Part shown: piece by piece, positions 1 to 8,652 of the stretch
Position numbering within the stretch: position 1 is the first letter of the stretch
How the letters are laid out: the number at the start of each line of letters is the position of its first letter
Origin: Myxococcales bacterium
GTDB taxonomy: Bacteria > Myxococcota_A > UBA9160 > UBA4427
Assembly (NCBI GenBank): GCA_012959805.1
Contig: DUCN01000065.1
Location: forward strand, 32,479-96,478
Direction: 5' to 3'
DNA length: 64,000 nucleotides
Notes under the pieces: model-generated
Seen by the model: only the letters and a program-made list of their open reading frames with translations
Told to the model about the DNA's origin: nothing
Database searches by the model: none
Translations under genes and position numbers: made by a program

Positions 1-706
1 CGTGATGAAGCAGGATTGCTCGCTGGCAGATGATTTCGACCTCGGCGAGAATATGCGTCGAAAGCAGAATCGTCTGACCACCGGTTGCAGCGAGATCCCG
101 AATCAGCGCGCGAATTTCTCGAATCTGGATCGGATCAAGACCCACAGTCGGCTCGTCGAGGATCAGGACCTTCGGTTCGTGAACGATGGCCTGGGCAAGA
201 CCGACGCGCTGGCGAAAGCCCTTCGAAAGTTGACGAATCTCTCGCCCTGATACATCGAGCAAGCCACAGCGAGTCAGCGCCCGCAAAACCGCGTCTTTAC
301 GCTTTGCCCTGGGCACATCCTTGAGCTTGGCAACGAAGTCGATGTAGCCGGCGGGGGTCATTTCGGGATAGAGCGGTGGTGTTTCGGGCAGATATCCGAT
401 GGCTCGACGAGCGTCGAGTCCCTCCGAAAAAATGTCCGCCCCGGCAATTCGAATGACGCCGTTCGTGGGCGGGATGAAGCCGGTCAGCATTCGCATCGTC
501 GTCGTTTTCCCAGCGCCATTCGGCCCGAGAAAGCCAACGACTTCGCCCTCCCCGATTTCAAAGGACAGCTCACTCACGGCTTCAAAATCACCATATCGCT
601 TCGACAGACCTCGAACGTCGATCACGGTCTGACCATCCCGCTCTTTTTCCCCCGCACTGGCGTCTGCGTCCACGGTCGCTGCAGATCCTGATTCAGTTTG
701 CGTCAC
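1..706 (-). CDS. ABC exporter ATPase (GldA/CcmA-like), C-terminus cut by window edge
   Basis: ATP-binding subunit of an ABC-2 type exporter, acting at the cytoplasmic face of the inner membrane. From a GTG start the protein has a hydrophilic leader of about 28 residues, then GPNGAGKTT (Walker A, about residues 61-69), the signature LSKGFRQRV, the Walker B stretch LILDEPTVGLDP and a switch histidine in STHILAEV. The gene runs off the left edge just after the switch region. The GTG lies one base after the stop of the upstream tetR gene, so the two form an operon and the regulator probably controls the transporter. The permease is expected just outside the window. The substrate cannot be read from the sequence. 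Confidence 0.88.
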   Translation of the reverse strand, partial: MTQTESGSAATVDADASAGEKERDGQTVIDVRGLSKRYGDFEAVSELSFEIGEGEVVGFLGPNGAGKTTTMRMLTGFIPPTNGVIRIAGADIFSEGLDARRAIGYLPETPPLYPEMTPAGYIDFVAKLKDVPRAKRKDAVLRALTRCGLLDVSGREIRQLSKGFRQRVGLAQAIVHEPKVLILDEPTVGLDPIQIREIRALIRDLAATGGQTILLSTHILAEVEIICQRAILLHH

Positions 707-707
707 T

Positions 708-1373
708 TTAACCCATCCCGTTCAAAAAGAGATCCACGACGGTGCGCGCGATCTTCACATAGTAGGCGTTCTCGTCGCCTTCGATCTTGACGAGATCGAG
801 GACCCGATTGGTCACGACGATATCCAGTCCACCTATAAAAATGGAACAGGCCAAAGCCGGATCAAGATCTTCACGCAACTCACCCCGCTCCTGTCCTTCG
901 CGAAGAATCCTCGTGATCAACTGAAACAGCTGTCCAACGACTCGAACGCGATCGGGATCCGCGAAGCGCTGGGTGCGCTGAATCTCGAACACCAGGATCT
1001 TGACCCATTCGGGGCGCCGGCGATAGGCCGTCAGCGTAACAGCTGCGATAGACAAGAGCTTTTCTTCGACGCCTCGCTCGTCATCGGCGATCGCCTGGAC
1101 CGCATCGATAAACCCGCCCCAGCGCTCGAGAAAAATCGTATCGAGAATTTTTTCCTTGTTCTTGAAATAGTGATAGACGAGCCCATACGCGATCTCCGCG
1201 TGCTGGGCGATATCCGAGATGCGCGTCGCGTGATAGCCCTTGTTCGCAAAGACCGTGATCGCGGCATCGAGGATCAGACGACGCTTGTCCGCCCCCCTCT
1301 CGGTCCTGTCGTGCATTGCCTTCTCGCGCGCGCCGTCCGACATCTGAGATTCGAGATTCCGGCTATCGTTCAT
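708..1373 (-). CDS. TetR/AcrR family transcriptional regulator
   Basis: A 221-residue one-component repressor. After a polar N-terminus it carries a TetR helix-turn-helix: RRLILDAAITVFANKGYHAT, then ISDIAQHAEIAYGLVYHYF followed by KNKEKIL (about residues 30-75). The C-terminal ligand domain includes a GFIDAVQAI segment that resembles the Bacillus FadR/YsiA branch, whose members sense acyl-CoA; that ligand is only an inference here. The gene is cotranscribed with the ABC ATPase that starts one base after its stop codon. Directly upstream of the start lies a row of 11-bp repeats that could be its operator. Internal ATG codons at M11 and M20 are possible alternative starts. Confidence 0.88.
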   Translation of the reverse strand: MNDSRNLESQMSDGAREKAMHDRTERGADKRRLILDAAITVFANKGYHATRISDIAQHAEIAYGLVYHYFKNKEKILDTIFLERWGGFIDAVQAIADDERGVEEKLLSIAAVTLTAYRRRPEWVKILVFEIQRTQRFADPDRVRVVGQLFQLITRILREGQERGELREDLDPALACSIFIGGLDIVVTNRVLDLVKIEGDENAYYVKIARTVVDLFLNGMG

Positions 1374-1376
1374 CTA

Positions 1377-1431
1377 ACGTTCGTCTACCGTCTATTGACT
1401 GTGTTTCGACTGTCTTTCTACTGTATTTCGA
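1377..1431. repeat. Five tandem 11-bp units upstream of tetR
   Basis: Five consecutive 11-bp units abut the tetR start: ACGTTCGTCTA, CCGTCTATTGA, CTGTGTTTCGA, CTGTCTTTCTA and CTGTATTTCGA. The last three agree well with CTGTNTTTCKA. The T-tract recurs about once per helical turn, as expected for several repressor dimers on one DNA face or for intrinsically bent DNA. It lies in the divergent region between tetR and the glycosyltransferase gene, so it could regulate both. The function is inferred from position and periodicity. Confidence 0.6.
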
Positions 1432-1560
1432 CCGTGAAGCCACATGTTCCAACGCGCCCGATTCGTCAGCGCGCCAAATTCTACGAACCAACGAGCCGGA
1501 TGCCATTCCCAATCCATTCCGACTCGACCAACTTGTTCACTCGCCCATTGAGGACCCACA

Positions 1561-2721
1561 CTGCGAATCGCACTCGTCATCGAACGCTTCCTGCCCACGG
1601 GCGGCGGAGTCGAAAACGTAGCCTGGCGGGTCGCCCATGAACTCGGCAACACCGGCGCCGACGTGACCGTCCTCACACGGTCATTCGATCCACAATTCCT
1701 TGAAGACACCTCGCACGCCCCAAATGTTCAGGTCCTCTCCGTTCCGACATTCTGGCAGCCCCTTCGCGTGCTTCAGTTTTCACGTGCGACGGCCAACGCC
1801 GCGACCGCAAGCCGCTTCGACATCGTCCACAGCTTCAGCCGTACTCGGCATCAAGACCTTTACCGCGCAGGGGGTGGAAGCCACCGGGAATATCTGCGGC
1901 GCAGCAGTTCAGGAGGTCGTCGAATCGCGCGACAATTTTCCCCGCGTCATAGGGTCTTACTCGCGCTCGAGGCAGCGATCTTCAGAGATCCGACCCAACG
2001 AATTCAATGCGCCTCACGATTCGTCGCCGACACATTGACCTCGCAACACTTTGTTTCGTCCGAGCGTATTTTCCTCCTGCCCAACGCCGTGGATACCGCA
2101 CGCTACGGGACGGCCCATGCACACCAAGCCGGGCGTCGCCTGCGAACACAACTCGATGAGAAGGCCGAACGCGTCTGGCTCTTTCCAGCCTCGGGCTGGC
2201 GGCGAAAAGGTCTGGGGCGGCTACTCGAGGCCGTCGCCAAGATGAAGGACCCCGGCTTCCGTCTGTGGATCGCAGGCCGCGACGATCCCACGCCGTGGCA
2301 AAAGATGATTGCCGATCTGGGCATCAGCGATCTCGTTCGCTTCCTCGGACCTCGAGATGATCTCGAAGTCGTCTATGGCGCCGTCGATGCCATGGTTCTT
2401 CCAACGCACTACGACGCCTTTGCGAATGTGACCCTCGAAGCCGCTGCCTCGGGGCTCCCCGTCCTCACGACCCGAGCGAATGGCGCGAGCGAATGGCTGA
2501 GCAATGCCGTCGTCTGCCTCGACCTGGGCGATGCGCCTAACACAGAAGGCGATTCCGACCGCCTGGCGAACGCCATGCAAGACCTGGCCGATCGCGAACG
2601 AGCCTGGGGCCTCGGAGAGCAGGCCAGGCGCATCGTCCAACGCATGGATTGGCCGAGTCATGCGGCGGCGCTTAGTGAAGAATATCGACGGATCCTCGAA
2701 CTTCGACGGCAGAAGCAATGA
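1561..2721 (+). CDS. GT4 glycosyltransferase, WaaG-like (LPS core), probable CTG start
   Basis: Retaining GT-B glycosyltransferase of family 4, likely adding a hexose to the LPS inner core at the inner membrane. The N-terminal Rossmann motif RIALVIERFLPTGGGVENVA is encoded only if translation starts at CTG 1561. An in-frame TGA lies at 1549-1551, and GAGGA sits six bases before the CTG. The next start, GTG 1663, would delete this first strand and glycine loop. The C-terminal domain has the donor-site region YDAFANVTLEAAASGLPVL (near residue 283), where the GT4 E-x7-E motif is usually found. Its stop overlaps the kinase gene by ATGA. WaaG resemblance and the kinase partner support an LPS-core role; the exact sugar is unknown. 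Confidence 0.85.
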   Translation: MRIALVIERFLPTGGGVENVAWRVAHELGNTGADVTVLTRSFDPQFLEDTSHAPNVQVLSVPTFWQPLRVLQFSRATANAATASRFDIVHSFSRTRHQDLYRAGGGSHREYLRRSSSGGRRIARQFSPRHRVLLALEAAIFRDPTQRIQCASRFVADTLTSQHFVSSERIFLLPNAVDTARYGTAHAHQAGRRLRTQLDEKAERVWLFPASGWRRKGLGRLLEAVAKMKDPGFRLWIAGRDDPTPWQKMIADLGISDLVRFLGPRDDLEVVYGAVDAMVLPTHYDAFANVTLEAAASGLPVLTTRANGASEWLSNAVVCLDLGDAPNTEGDSDRLANAMQDLADRERAWGLGEQARRIVQRMDWPSHAAALSEEYRRILELRRQKQ

Positions 2722-4292
2722 GCCGACGGGGAATCGATTGGTTCGCGGGAGACGGCTTCGCACAAAGCGAGATCGAATCAGCCTTCGACCGAGGACTGGA
2801 TGAGGCCACACGAATCCAGTCCAACCGTCATCGCACGGTCCATCGGATCGCTGCTGAAAACTCGTCACGAGATGCCCAGCCCAGCGCCGGGTTCATTCTC
2901 AAGACCCATCATGTAGCGACCGGTCGGCATCCACTGCGCGAAGCTCTCAAGCGCCGACTCGGAAGTTCACCGGCGCGGCGTGAATGGCTCGCACTGCAGT
3001 CACTCCTTGTAAAGAGCGTCTACGTTCCCCGACCTCGCGCATGGGGACGTCTCGAAGATGGCGATGAGATCCTCGTAACCGAAGAGCTCTCGGGAACGAG
3101 CGCGCGGGATTCCTTTCGTGCCGCGACTCCCGAGGAGCGCCCGGCTCTTGCAGACGCACTAGGACGAACCCTGCAGACCCTCTACCAAGCGGGCTACCGG
3201 CATGGAGATCTTCATCTTGGCAATCTGTTCGTCACAGACGATCGGATTGTTTTGCTCGACTTGCAGAAGGCGAGACCGCTCAAGAATTCAAATGAACGTC
3301 TTCACGACCTCGCCACCCTCGAACTCTCCTTGGCGAGAGCGGGTTGGTCACTGGATGAACGATCCGCTTTCCGCGCCCCGCTCGAACCAACGGCACATTT
3401 CGAAAGCGCCCTGCGGCGTTTCTTACAAGACCATGTTCGAGGGCGAGCACGACGCAGACATCGCGTCGGTCGAGACTGGGCCGCCGCTGAATTCGATGGG
3501 CTTCGAGGTTTACGCGAGCAGTCGCTCAGCCTCGATAGCCTCCGGGAAATCATTCAGTCCGCGGACCGGAATCCAAGCCCCAGGCAAAGACGCAACGGCC
3601 GCATCCACCTTACAGAAGCCAATACGGGCGATCGTGTGGTCGTGGTCAAGCGCGTTGAATCTCGCGGCCTTCGCCGGGCCCTCGGCGATCAGATCCGCGG
3701 CACTTCCGGAAAACGCGCATTCCACAAAGGCCAAAGGGCCAGTCTTCTCGGCGACCGCGCCGCGCGCCCCCTCGCCTACGTCGAAGAACGTCGCCTCGGA
3801 CTCGCACTTCGCAGCTGGCTTGTCATCGAAAGAGTGGGCGAAATCGATCTGGATTGCATCACACCGGAAAGCCCAGAATTGGCACGTCGAATCGCCTTGG
3901 CGTTAGGCGCGTGGCTGGCCGAAGCGCATTCCTGGGGCCTCTCCCACAGAGACCTCAAAGCCGGAAATGTCCGCATGACCATTCGTGATACATCGATTGA
4001 CTTCTGGTTGATCGACCTCGAAGACTTGACAGGCCCCACGAACCTAACAGACGACGCGCGACGGCACTCGCTCAGTCAGCTGAATGCCTCGCTAAGCGAC
4101 GAAGCGTTCGGACTCGATGCACGTCGAGAAGCACTCGAGGCTTACCTCGCCCACGTTCCATTCAAGGCTGAAAAGTCCGATGCGGCAGGCATCGCGGCGC
4201 AGATTGCACGGCAGAGTCTTGCGCGCGGCCATCGCTGGCGGGGAATTGGCTGCGACCTATCTCGTCATCGCCAAGACGACCAGGACGAGTAG
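2718..4292 (+). CDS. Two-domain WaaP/Kdo-kinase-like LPS core kinase
   Basis: A 524-residue protein containing two successive protein-kinase-fold domains of the WaaP/KdkA (LPS core kinase) type. Domain 1 has a candidate ATP lysine in FILKTHH (about 62), catalytic HGDLHLGN (about 161-168) and metal-binding LLDLQKARP (about 181). Domain 2 has VVVVKRVE (about 310), HRDLKAGN (about 410-417) and LIDLEDL (about 432). Known WaaP proteins have one such domain and phosphorylate heptose of the LPS inner core. Two complete catalytic loops in one chain suggest two phosphorylation sites or two ancestral genes fused. It overlaps the upstream glycosyltransferase by 4 bp, and its stop faces a convergent gene 5 bp away. 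Confidence 0.82.
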   Translation: MSRRGIDWFAGDGFAQSEIESAFDRGLDEATRIQSNRHRTVHRIAAENSSRDAQPSAGFILKTHHVATGRHPLREALKRRLGSSPARREWLALQSLLVKSVYVPRPRAWGRLEDGDEILVTEELSGTSARDSFRAATPEERPALADALGRTLQTLYQAGYRHGDLHLGNLFVTDDRIVLLDLQKARPLKNSNERLHDLATLELSLARAGWSLDERSAFRAPLEPTAHFESALRRFLQDHVRGRARRRHRVGRDWAAAEFDGLRGLREQSLSLDSLREIIQSADRNPSPRQRRNGRIHLTEANTGDRVVVVKRVESRGLRRALGDQIRGTSGKRAFHKGQRASLLGDRAARPLAYVEERRLGLALRSWLVIERVGEIDLDCITPESPELARRIALALGAWLAEAHSWGLSHRDLKAGNVRMTIRDTSIDFWLIDLEDLTGPTNLTDDARRHSLSQLNASLSDEAFGLDARREALEAYLAHVPFKAEKSDAAGIAAQIARQSLARGHRWRGIGCDLSRHRQDDQDE

Positions 4293-4296
4293 TCGG

Positions 4297-4605
4297 CTAT
4301 ACGGGACTCACTGTCAGCCACCGAAAATAGCTCGAAGATCCGGGGACGCGCCCGCTCTCGCCCAGGACGAAGTGCAACTCCACGCCAGTTGGCGAGCTCG
4401 TGGCGATTTCTCGAAAGGCGCCGATCTTGCGTTCGGGATCCTCGGGATTCAGACCGTGAAAGACGATCTCCACGCTTTTCTTTGTAGCCACGACGTTCAG
4501 GACGAGCGTCCCAAGCGTGAACAACTTACCGATGCCTTCTACCGCTTCGACGGCGAACCGCGGGACGTCGCAATCCGAGAGTTGAAAGCCATATTCGAGA
4601 CGCAT
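4297..4605 (-). CDS. Hypothetical protein, 102 aa
   Basis: Not recognised. The start chosen is the ATG at 4605 because GGGAG lies six bases upstream; an ATG eight codons earlier lacks such a site. The product (MRLEYGFQLSDCD...) is soluble with no signal peptide or membrane segment, and alternates hydrophobic and polar residues (VLNVVA, VEIVFHGL, VELHFVLGE) as in a small beta-rich fold. It ends convergently with the LPS kinase gene, leaving a 4-bp gap, and stands alone on its strand before the MshEN gene. No function is proposed. Confidence 0.6.
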   Translation of the reverse strand: MRLEYGFQLSDCDVPRFAVEAVEGIGKLFTLGTLVLNVVATKKSVEIVFHGLNPEDPERKIGAFREIATSSPTGVELHFVLGESGRVPGSSSYFRWLTVSPV

Positions 4606-4661
4606 GTTTGACTCCCGAACCGAGTGCATGCGCGCTGTGGCGCAGACTGGCGATTCGTATT

Positions 4662-4683
4662 AAGGGACGCGCCAGAGTGGCGT
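4662..4683. other. Hairpin between hypothetical gene and MshEN gene
   Basis: GGACGC(G)CC and GGCGTCC form a stem with one bulged G around the loop AGAGT. It lies between the start of the hypothetical gene (4605) and the MshEN gene stop (4715). A second small stem, AGCGC-GATT-GCGCT at 4702-4715, overlaps the MshEN stop region. Neither is followed by a clear T-run, so intrinsic termination is only possible. Confidence 0.35.
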
Positions 4684-4714
4684 CCGAGCTAGGGACTGTC
4701 AAGCGCGATTGCGC

Positions 4715-5515
4715 TCAGGATGCGGCGGCGCCCTTCTGTTGGGCGATCTGATCTTGCAATTCTTCGAGTGTGAGAATGCCCTTCTCTATCAAGAGATCGG
4801 CAATTGCCTTGGCCACGTCACGTGTCTTGTCCGTTTCTTCAATGGCGCGAGCCACATCTTTGAGTAGACCCTCTGGCAGGACGGGTGCCGCTGTTGTCGG
4901 GTCCAGTTCCAAATCCCGAGACGCTGGCGGATGCACAGGCACATGCGTAGCCGCGGCATCAGACTGAATGAGCGAGTTACTGCTGCGCGGGTCTCTGCTT
5001 CTCGTCACGACGCGAAGGTTGTTTTCTCCGATCGTGCCTCCGGTCACAGGACCTGCGGATTGTTTCGATGAACCCGAGCGGTAATAGCGATCGATGGCGG
5101 CGGCGAGTTCGGTCGGTCCGACCATCACCGGATAGACTTCCATGCCGGTTCGAAAGGTAAGGTCATCGAGCACCTCAAGATTCGAGGGATCTTCCATGCC
5201 GAGAAAGAGCTGGTCGTTGCGTCCCTCGCGTTTCACGAAGAGCGGCATGACACCATGTTTAGAAGCAACGCGTGCCGGCACCAGTGCGATGACATCGTCG
5301 GCGATCCGCTTACCTGCGAGACTCGCCACCGGCAGATCCAGCTGTTTCGCGAGTGCGCGAATGAGATGACCCTCTTCGACCATGCCCATCTTGATGAGTG
5401 TCACGCCGAGTCGGCGTCCCCAGCGCGCCTGTTCGCCGAGCGCAGACGCGAGCTGCATCTCATCGATCACGCCCGCTTGGACTAGGATTTCCCCAACTTT
5501 TGGTTTTTTACTCAT
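4715..5515 (-). CDS. MshEN/GspE N-terminal domain protein without ATPase
   Basis: A 266-residue stand-alone protein with the MshEN (GspE/PilB N-terminal) domain. The first repeat covers KPKVGEILVQAGVIDEMQL (residues 5-22). The second, RRLGVTLIKMGMVEEGHL (34-51) followed by KQLDLP, carries the RLG-x2-L signature that in MshE/PilB-type proteins binds cyclic di-GMP. No Walker motifs follow, so it is not a secretion ATPase. A Pro/Thr-rich linker leads to a C-terminal helical segment (LLIEKGILTLEELQDQI) resembling another half repeat. The start at 5515 has GAGGGG just upstream; a longer reading frame has no support. I infer a c-di-GMP-responsive adaptor. It lies 91 bp after oppF. Confidence 0.8.
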   Translation of the reverse strand: MSKKPKVGEILVQAGVIDEMQLASALGEQARWGRRLGVTLIKMGMVEEGHLIRALAKQLDLPVASLAGKRIADDVIALVPARVASKHGVMPLFVKREGRNDQLFLGMEDPSNLEVLDDLTFRTGMEVYPVMVGPTELAAAIDRYYRSGSSKQSAGPVTGGTIGENNLRVVTRSRDPRSSNSLIQSDAAATHVPVHPPASRDLELDPTTAAPVLPEGLLKDVARAIEETDKTRDVAKAIADLLIEKGILTLEELQDQIAQQKGAAAS

Positions 5516-5606
5516 AGGCCCCTCATGGGTCTGAATATCGTCCCATTCTCTGCTCAACCTGAGAACGCAGTCGATTATTCGGCTTTCATGAAGACGTTTG
5601 GGGAGC

Positions 5607-6632
5607 TCATCCCAACGATCTAGATTCGGATTCCTCGGCGAGAAAGCATCGACTGCGGCCCTGTTCGCCCTTCGTGCCATTGGTCCCGGTGACCGGAAAG
5701 AGCGGCGGCACTTCCCGAGAACACCGATCCATCACGACCGAGCAGCGGGTATGAAAATGGCAACCCGACGGTGGATCGCTCGGTGAGGGCACATCGCCCA
5801 TCACGGGTGGTGCACCGCCGCGCTGCATCGGATCGATCGATGGAATGGCTGCCAACAGCGCCTTCGTGTAGGGATGCGCGGGCGCTTCGAAGATTCGCTG
5901 GGTGGGGCCCTGCTCGACGATCTTGCCGAGATACATCACAGCCACGTCGTCGGCGAGGTAGCGAACAACGGAAAGATCATGGGTGATAAAAAGGTAGGAT
6001 AGCCCGAGATCGTCTTGGAGGTCGCGCAGCAGATTCAGGATCTGGGCTTGAATGGAAACGTCGAGCGCCGAAACAGATTCGTCACAGACGATCAATCGCG
6101 GCTCGACGGCGAGTGCTCGAACGATGCAAATTCGCTGACGCTGGCCGCCTGAAAATTCATGGGGGTAGCGATCCATCGTTGCGGGATCGAGCTGGACCCG
6201 CTCCATCAGCTCGGCGACCCGTGCCCTGCGATCGTTCTCGTCCACGCCAATGCCAAAGGATTTCATCCCCTCGGCGATCTGATCTCGAATGCGCATTCGC
6301 GGATCGAGCGAAGCCATCGGGTCCTGGAAGATGATCTGGATTCTCCGCCTCGCCGCGCGCATCGATTCCGCCGAGAGCTCGAGCAAGTCTTGCCCCTCGA
6401 ATAACACCACGCCCTTCTGCGGGGATTCGAGCCGCAGGATCGATCGGCCGACCGTCGTTTTCCCACAGCCAGATTCGCCGACCAGGGCAAGCGTTTGTCC
6501 CGGCGCGATGTCAAAACTCACATCGGTTGCGGCCTGAACCCATCCCGTCGTCCGCCGCATGAGGCCTTCGCGAATCGGATACCAGGTCTGAAGATCCTGT
6601 AGCCGCAGAAGCGGCGGCACTTCCGTGCTCAC
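5607..6632 (-). CDS. oppF: Oligopeptide/dipeptide ABC transporter ATPase OppF
   Basis: Second ATPase of a peptide importer, at the inner membrane's cytoplasmic side. Walker A is GESGCGKTT (52-60), the Q-loop FQDP, the signature SGGQRQR (161-167) and Walker B LIVCDESVSALD (about 180). The C-terminus carries the Opp/Dpp-specific extension (HPYTKALLAAIP, then FHTRCSVVMDRC) whose cysteines bind a cluster or structural ion in some homologues. The start is GTG 6632, which overlaps the oppD stop as GTGA and follows GGAGAGG; a longer in-frame reading would run back into oppD. Last gene of oppA-B-C-D-F. Confidence 0.93.
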   Translation of the reverse strand: MSTEVPPLLRLQDLQTWYPIREGLMRRTTGWVQAATDVSFDIAPGQTLALVGESGCGKTTVGRSILRLESPQKGVVLFEGQDLLELSAESMRAARRRIQIIFQDPMASLDPRMRIRDQIAEGMKSFGIGVDENDRRARVAELMERVQLDPATMDRYPHEFSGGQRQRICIVRALAVEPRLIVCDESVSALDVSIQAQILNLLRDLQDDLGLSYLFITHDLSVVRYLADDVAVMYLGKIVEQGPTQRIFEAPAHPYTKALLAAIPSIDPMQRGGAPPVMGDVPSPSDPPSGCHFHTRCSVVMDRCSREVPPLFPVTGTNGTKGEQGRSRCFLAEESESRSLG

Positions 6633-7624
6633 AATGCCTCTCCTTCCGGGTCGCGCGACGACGCGTCGACCGCGTGACACCAGACGCGTCGATCGGATGT
6701 GGGCGCCGTCTCCTCTGGAAAAATTTCAGCGCAGGGCTCGAAACGTTCTCCACAGCGGGTCGAGAATCGACATCCATTCGGCCAATGGTCCGGCGAAGGA
6801 ACAACGCCCGGAATTTCGGGCAGACGCACACCGGGCGGCGAGAGCGCGGGGATCGAACGCAACAAGCCACGGGTATAGGGATGCAGCGGATTCGAGAGCA
6901 GCTCTTGTCTGGGCGCCACCTCGACGAGTCGCCCCGCGTACATGACTGCCACGCGGTCAGCCAACTCATTCACGATGCCGAGGTCGTGGGTTATCAACAA
7001 GATCGCTGTTCCGCGATCACGCTGAAGATCACTCAACAACGCAAGGATTTGGGCTTGGACTGTGACGTCCAGCGCGGTCGTCGGCTCGTCTGCGATCAGT
7101 ATTTCCGGTCGTGTCGAGAGCGCCATCGCGATCATCACGCGCTGTTTCAGTCCACCGGATAGCTCATGGGGATAGGCGTCGAGTCGTGCCTCGGGGTCGG
7201 GAATCCCAACCTCGGCAAAGAGCTCGCGAGTCCGAGCTCGCGCATCCACCTGACCGATCTGATCGTGAAGCCCAATCGCCTCCATGACCTGCGCGCCCAC
7301 CGCGACCACGGGATTCAAACACGTCATGGGCTCTTGAAAGATCATTGCGATGCGCCCGCCGCGAACCCGGCGCATCTCACTCACGGAGAAATCCAGCAGA
7401 TCCCTGCCCTCGAGCTTGATCTCCCCGGCGATGACTCGCCCGGGCTTCGGCACCAGTCGGAGAATAGACAGCGCAGTCATCGACTTGCCCGATCCAGATT
7501 CCCCGACCAACGCGAGAACTTCGCCGCTGTCGAGATTGAATGAAACGTCATCGACGATGCGAGTTTCTCCCGTGGCACTCGGAAAGGCCGTCTGAAGGCC
7601 GCGGACTTCGAGTAGCCGACTCAT
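6629..7624 (-). CDS. oppD: Oligopeptide/dipeptide ABC transporter ATPase OppD
   Basis: First ATPase of the peptide importer, pairing with OppF as a heterodimer. It shows GESGSGKS (41-48), Q-loop [10 protein letters not shown], signature LSGGLKQRV (near 155), Walker [13 protein letters not shown] and the Opp C-terminal domain [12 protein letters not shown] with [14 protein letters not shown]. Length (331 aa) is normal. The signature has Leu-Lys instead of the commoner Gln-Met/Arg, a conservative variation. Start ATG 7624 overlaps the oppC stop by ATGA, and its own stop overlaps oppF by GTGA, so coupled translation along the operon is likely. Confidence 0.93.
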   Translation of the reverse strand: MSRLLEVRGLQTAFPSATGETRIVDDVSFNLDSGEVLALVGESGSGKSMTALSILRLVPKPGRVIAGEIKLEGRDLLDFSVSEMRRVRGGRIAMIFQEPMTCLNPVVAVGAQVMEAIGLHDQIGQVDARARTRELFAEVGIPDPEARLDAYPHELSGGLKQRVMIAMALSTRPEILIADEPTTALDVTVQAQILALLSDLQRDRGTAILLITHDLGIVNELADRVAVMYAGRLVEVAPRQELLSNPLHPYTRGLLRSIPALSPPGVRLPEIPGVVPSPDHWPNGCRFSTRCGERFEPCAEIFPEETAPTSDRRVWCHAVDASSRDPEGEAL

Positions 7625-8652
7625 GACGAATCCTTCAGCGTGCGCGGATCGAGTACATCGCGAATCGCATCGCCGACCGAGTTCACCGCCAGGATCAAAA
7701 CGAAGAGCGCCGCGCCGCTCGCGGACAGATTCCACCAGATGATGGGATCGCGAGAAAGCTCATCTCGCGCGCCATCGATCATTTGGCCCCAGCTGCCATC
7801 GACGCCAATTCCCAGCCAGGCCAGCACGGCTTCGGACAAGACGAGGCCCGAGAACATCAGGACGAAGGTAATAACGATGAGATGCGCCAGGTTGGGAAGA
7901 ATGTGGCGGATCACGATGCGTAATTCTGGAACGCCTAACGCCCGCGCCGCGGAAACATAATCGAGTTCGCGAAGCTTCAGCGTCTCCGCACGGGTCAGCC
8001 GACAAAAACCAACCCAGCTCGTGACACCCAGAGCAATACACACCGACAGCGTCCCGCGGCCCATCGCCATGATCAGCGCGATCAGGAGTAGCAGTCCCGG
8101 GATCGATGCCAGCGTCGAGATCAGAAAGAAAACGAAGTCATCGAAGCGCCCACCGAAATAACCGGCCCCCACGCCGAAGATCAGCGCGAGCGGAATCGCG
8201 ATCAGACTCGTCAGTCCCCCAATGAGAAGTGCGACCCGTGCACCCTTTAAGGAGAGATAGAGAACGTCGCGACCGAGAATATCCGTGCCGAAGGGATGCT
8301 GACCCGGCCGCTTGAGCGCCTCGGCACCATAGAACTCAACCGAAGCGAAGGGGGCCGAATAGCTCGCCTCCTTCGTTCCGAGAAACGCGCGATCCAACAG
8401 CGTCAGCGGCGCGTTTGGCAACACGTCCACGACATCCTCCGGAATCCCGCCCTTCCACGCGATCGAATCGACGAGCCCAATCGTCATGTAGAGAGCCACC
8501 ACCACGATCGCCAGCCGCCGCCGACTCCACAACTGCCTCGCGGCGTCTCGCCAAATGGGCTCGCGACCCACGACACGTGCCACCCAAACGCAAGCCAGCA
8601 CGAGTCCAAGTGTCACGCTATTCGAAACGACATAGCTCTCGACGTCCATCAT
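7621..8652 (-). CDS. oppC: Peptide ABC transporter permease OppC/DppC
   Basis: Inner-membrane permease of the peptide importer, 343 aa. There is an N-terminal segment with two hydrophobic stretches (NSVTLGLVLACVWVARVV and the ALYMTIGLV region), then a periplasmic insert, then the five-helix binding-protein-dependent core with the EAA loop ARALGVPELRIVIRHILPN (near 245). The motif HPFGTDILGRDV typical of DppC/OppC is present. The N-terminus is longer than the usual OppC, with one extra helix. It overlaps oppB by ATGA and oppD by ATGA. Confidence 0.92.
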   Translation of the reverse strand: MMDVESYVVSNSVTLGLVLACVWVARVVGREPIWRDAARQLWSRRRLAIVVVALYMTIGLVDSIAWKGGIPEDVVDVLPNAPLTLLDRAFLGTKEASYSAPFASVEFYGAEALKRPGQHPFGTDILGRDVLYLSLKGARVALLIGGLTSLIAIPLALIFGVGAGYFGGRFDDFVFFLISTLASIPGLLLLIALIMAMGRGTLSVCIALGVTSWVGFCRLTRAETLKLRELDYVSAARALGVPELRIVIRHILPNLAHLIVITFVLMFSGLVLSEAVLAWLGIGVDGSWGQMIDGARDELSRDPIIWWNLSASGAALFVLILAVNSVGDAIRDVLDPRTLKDSS

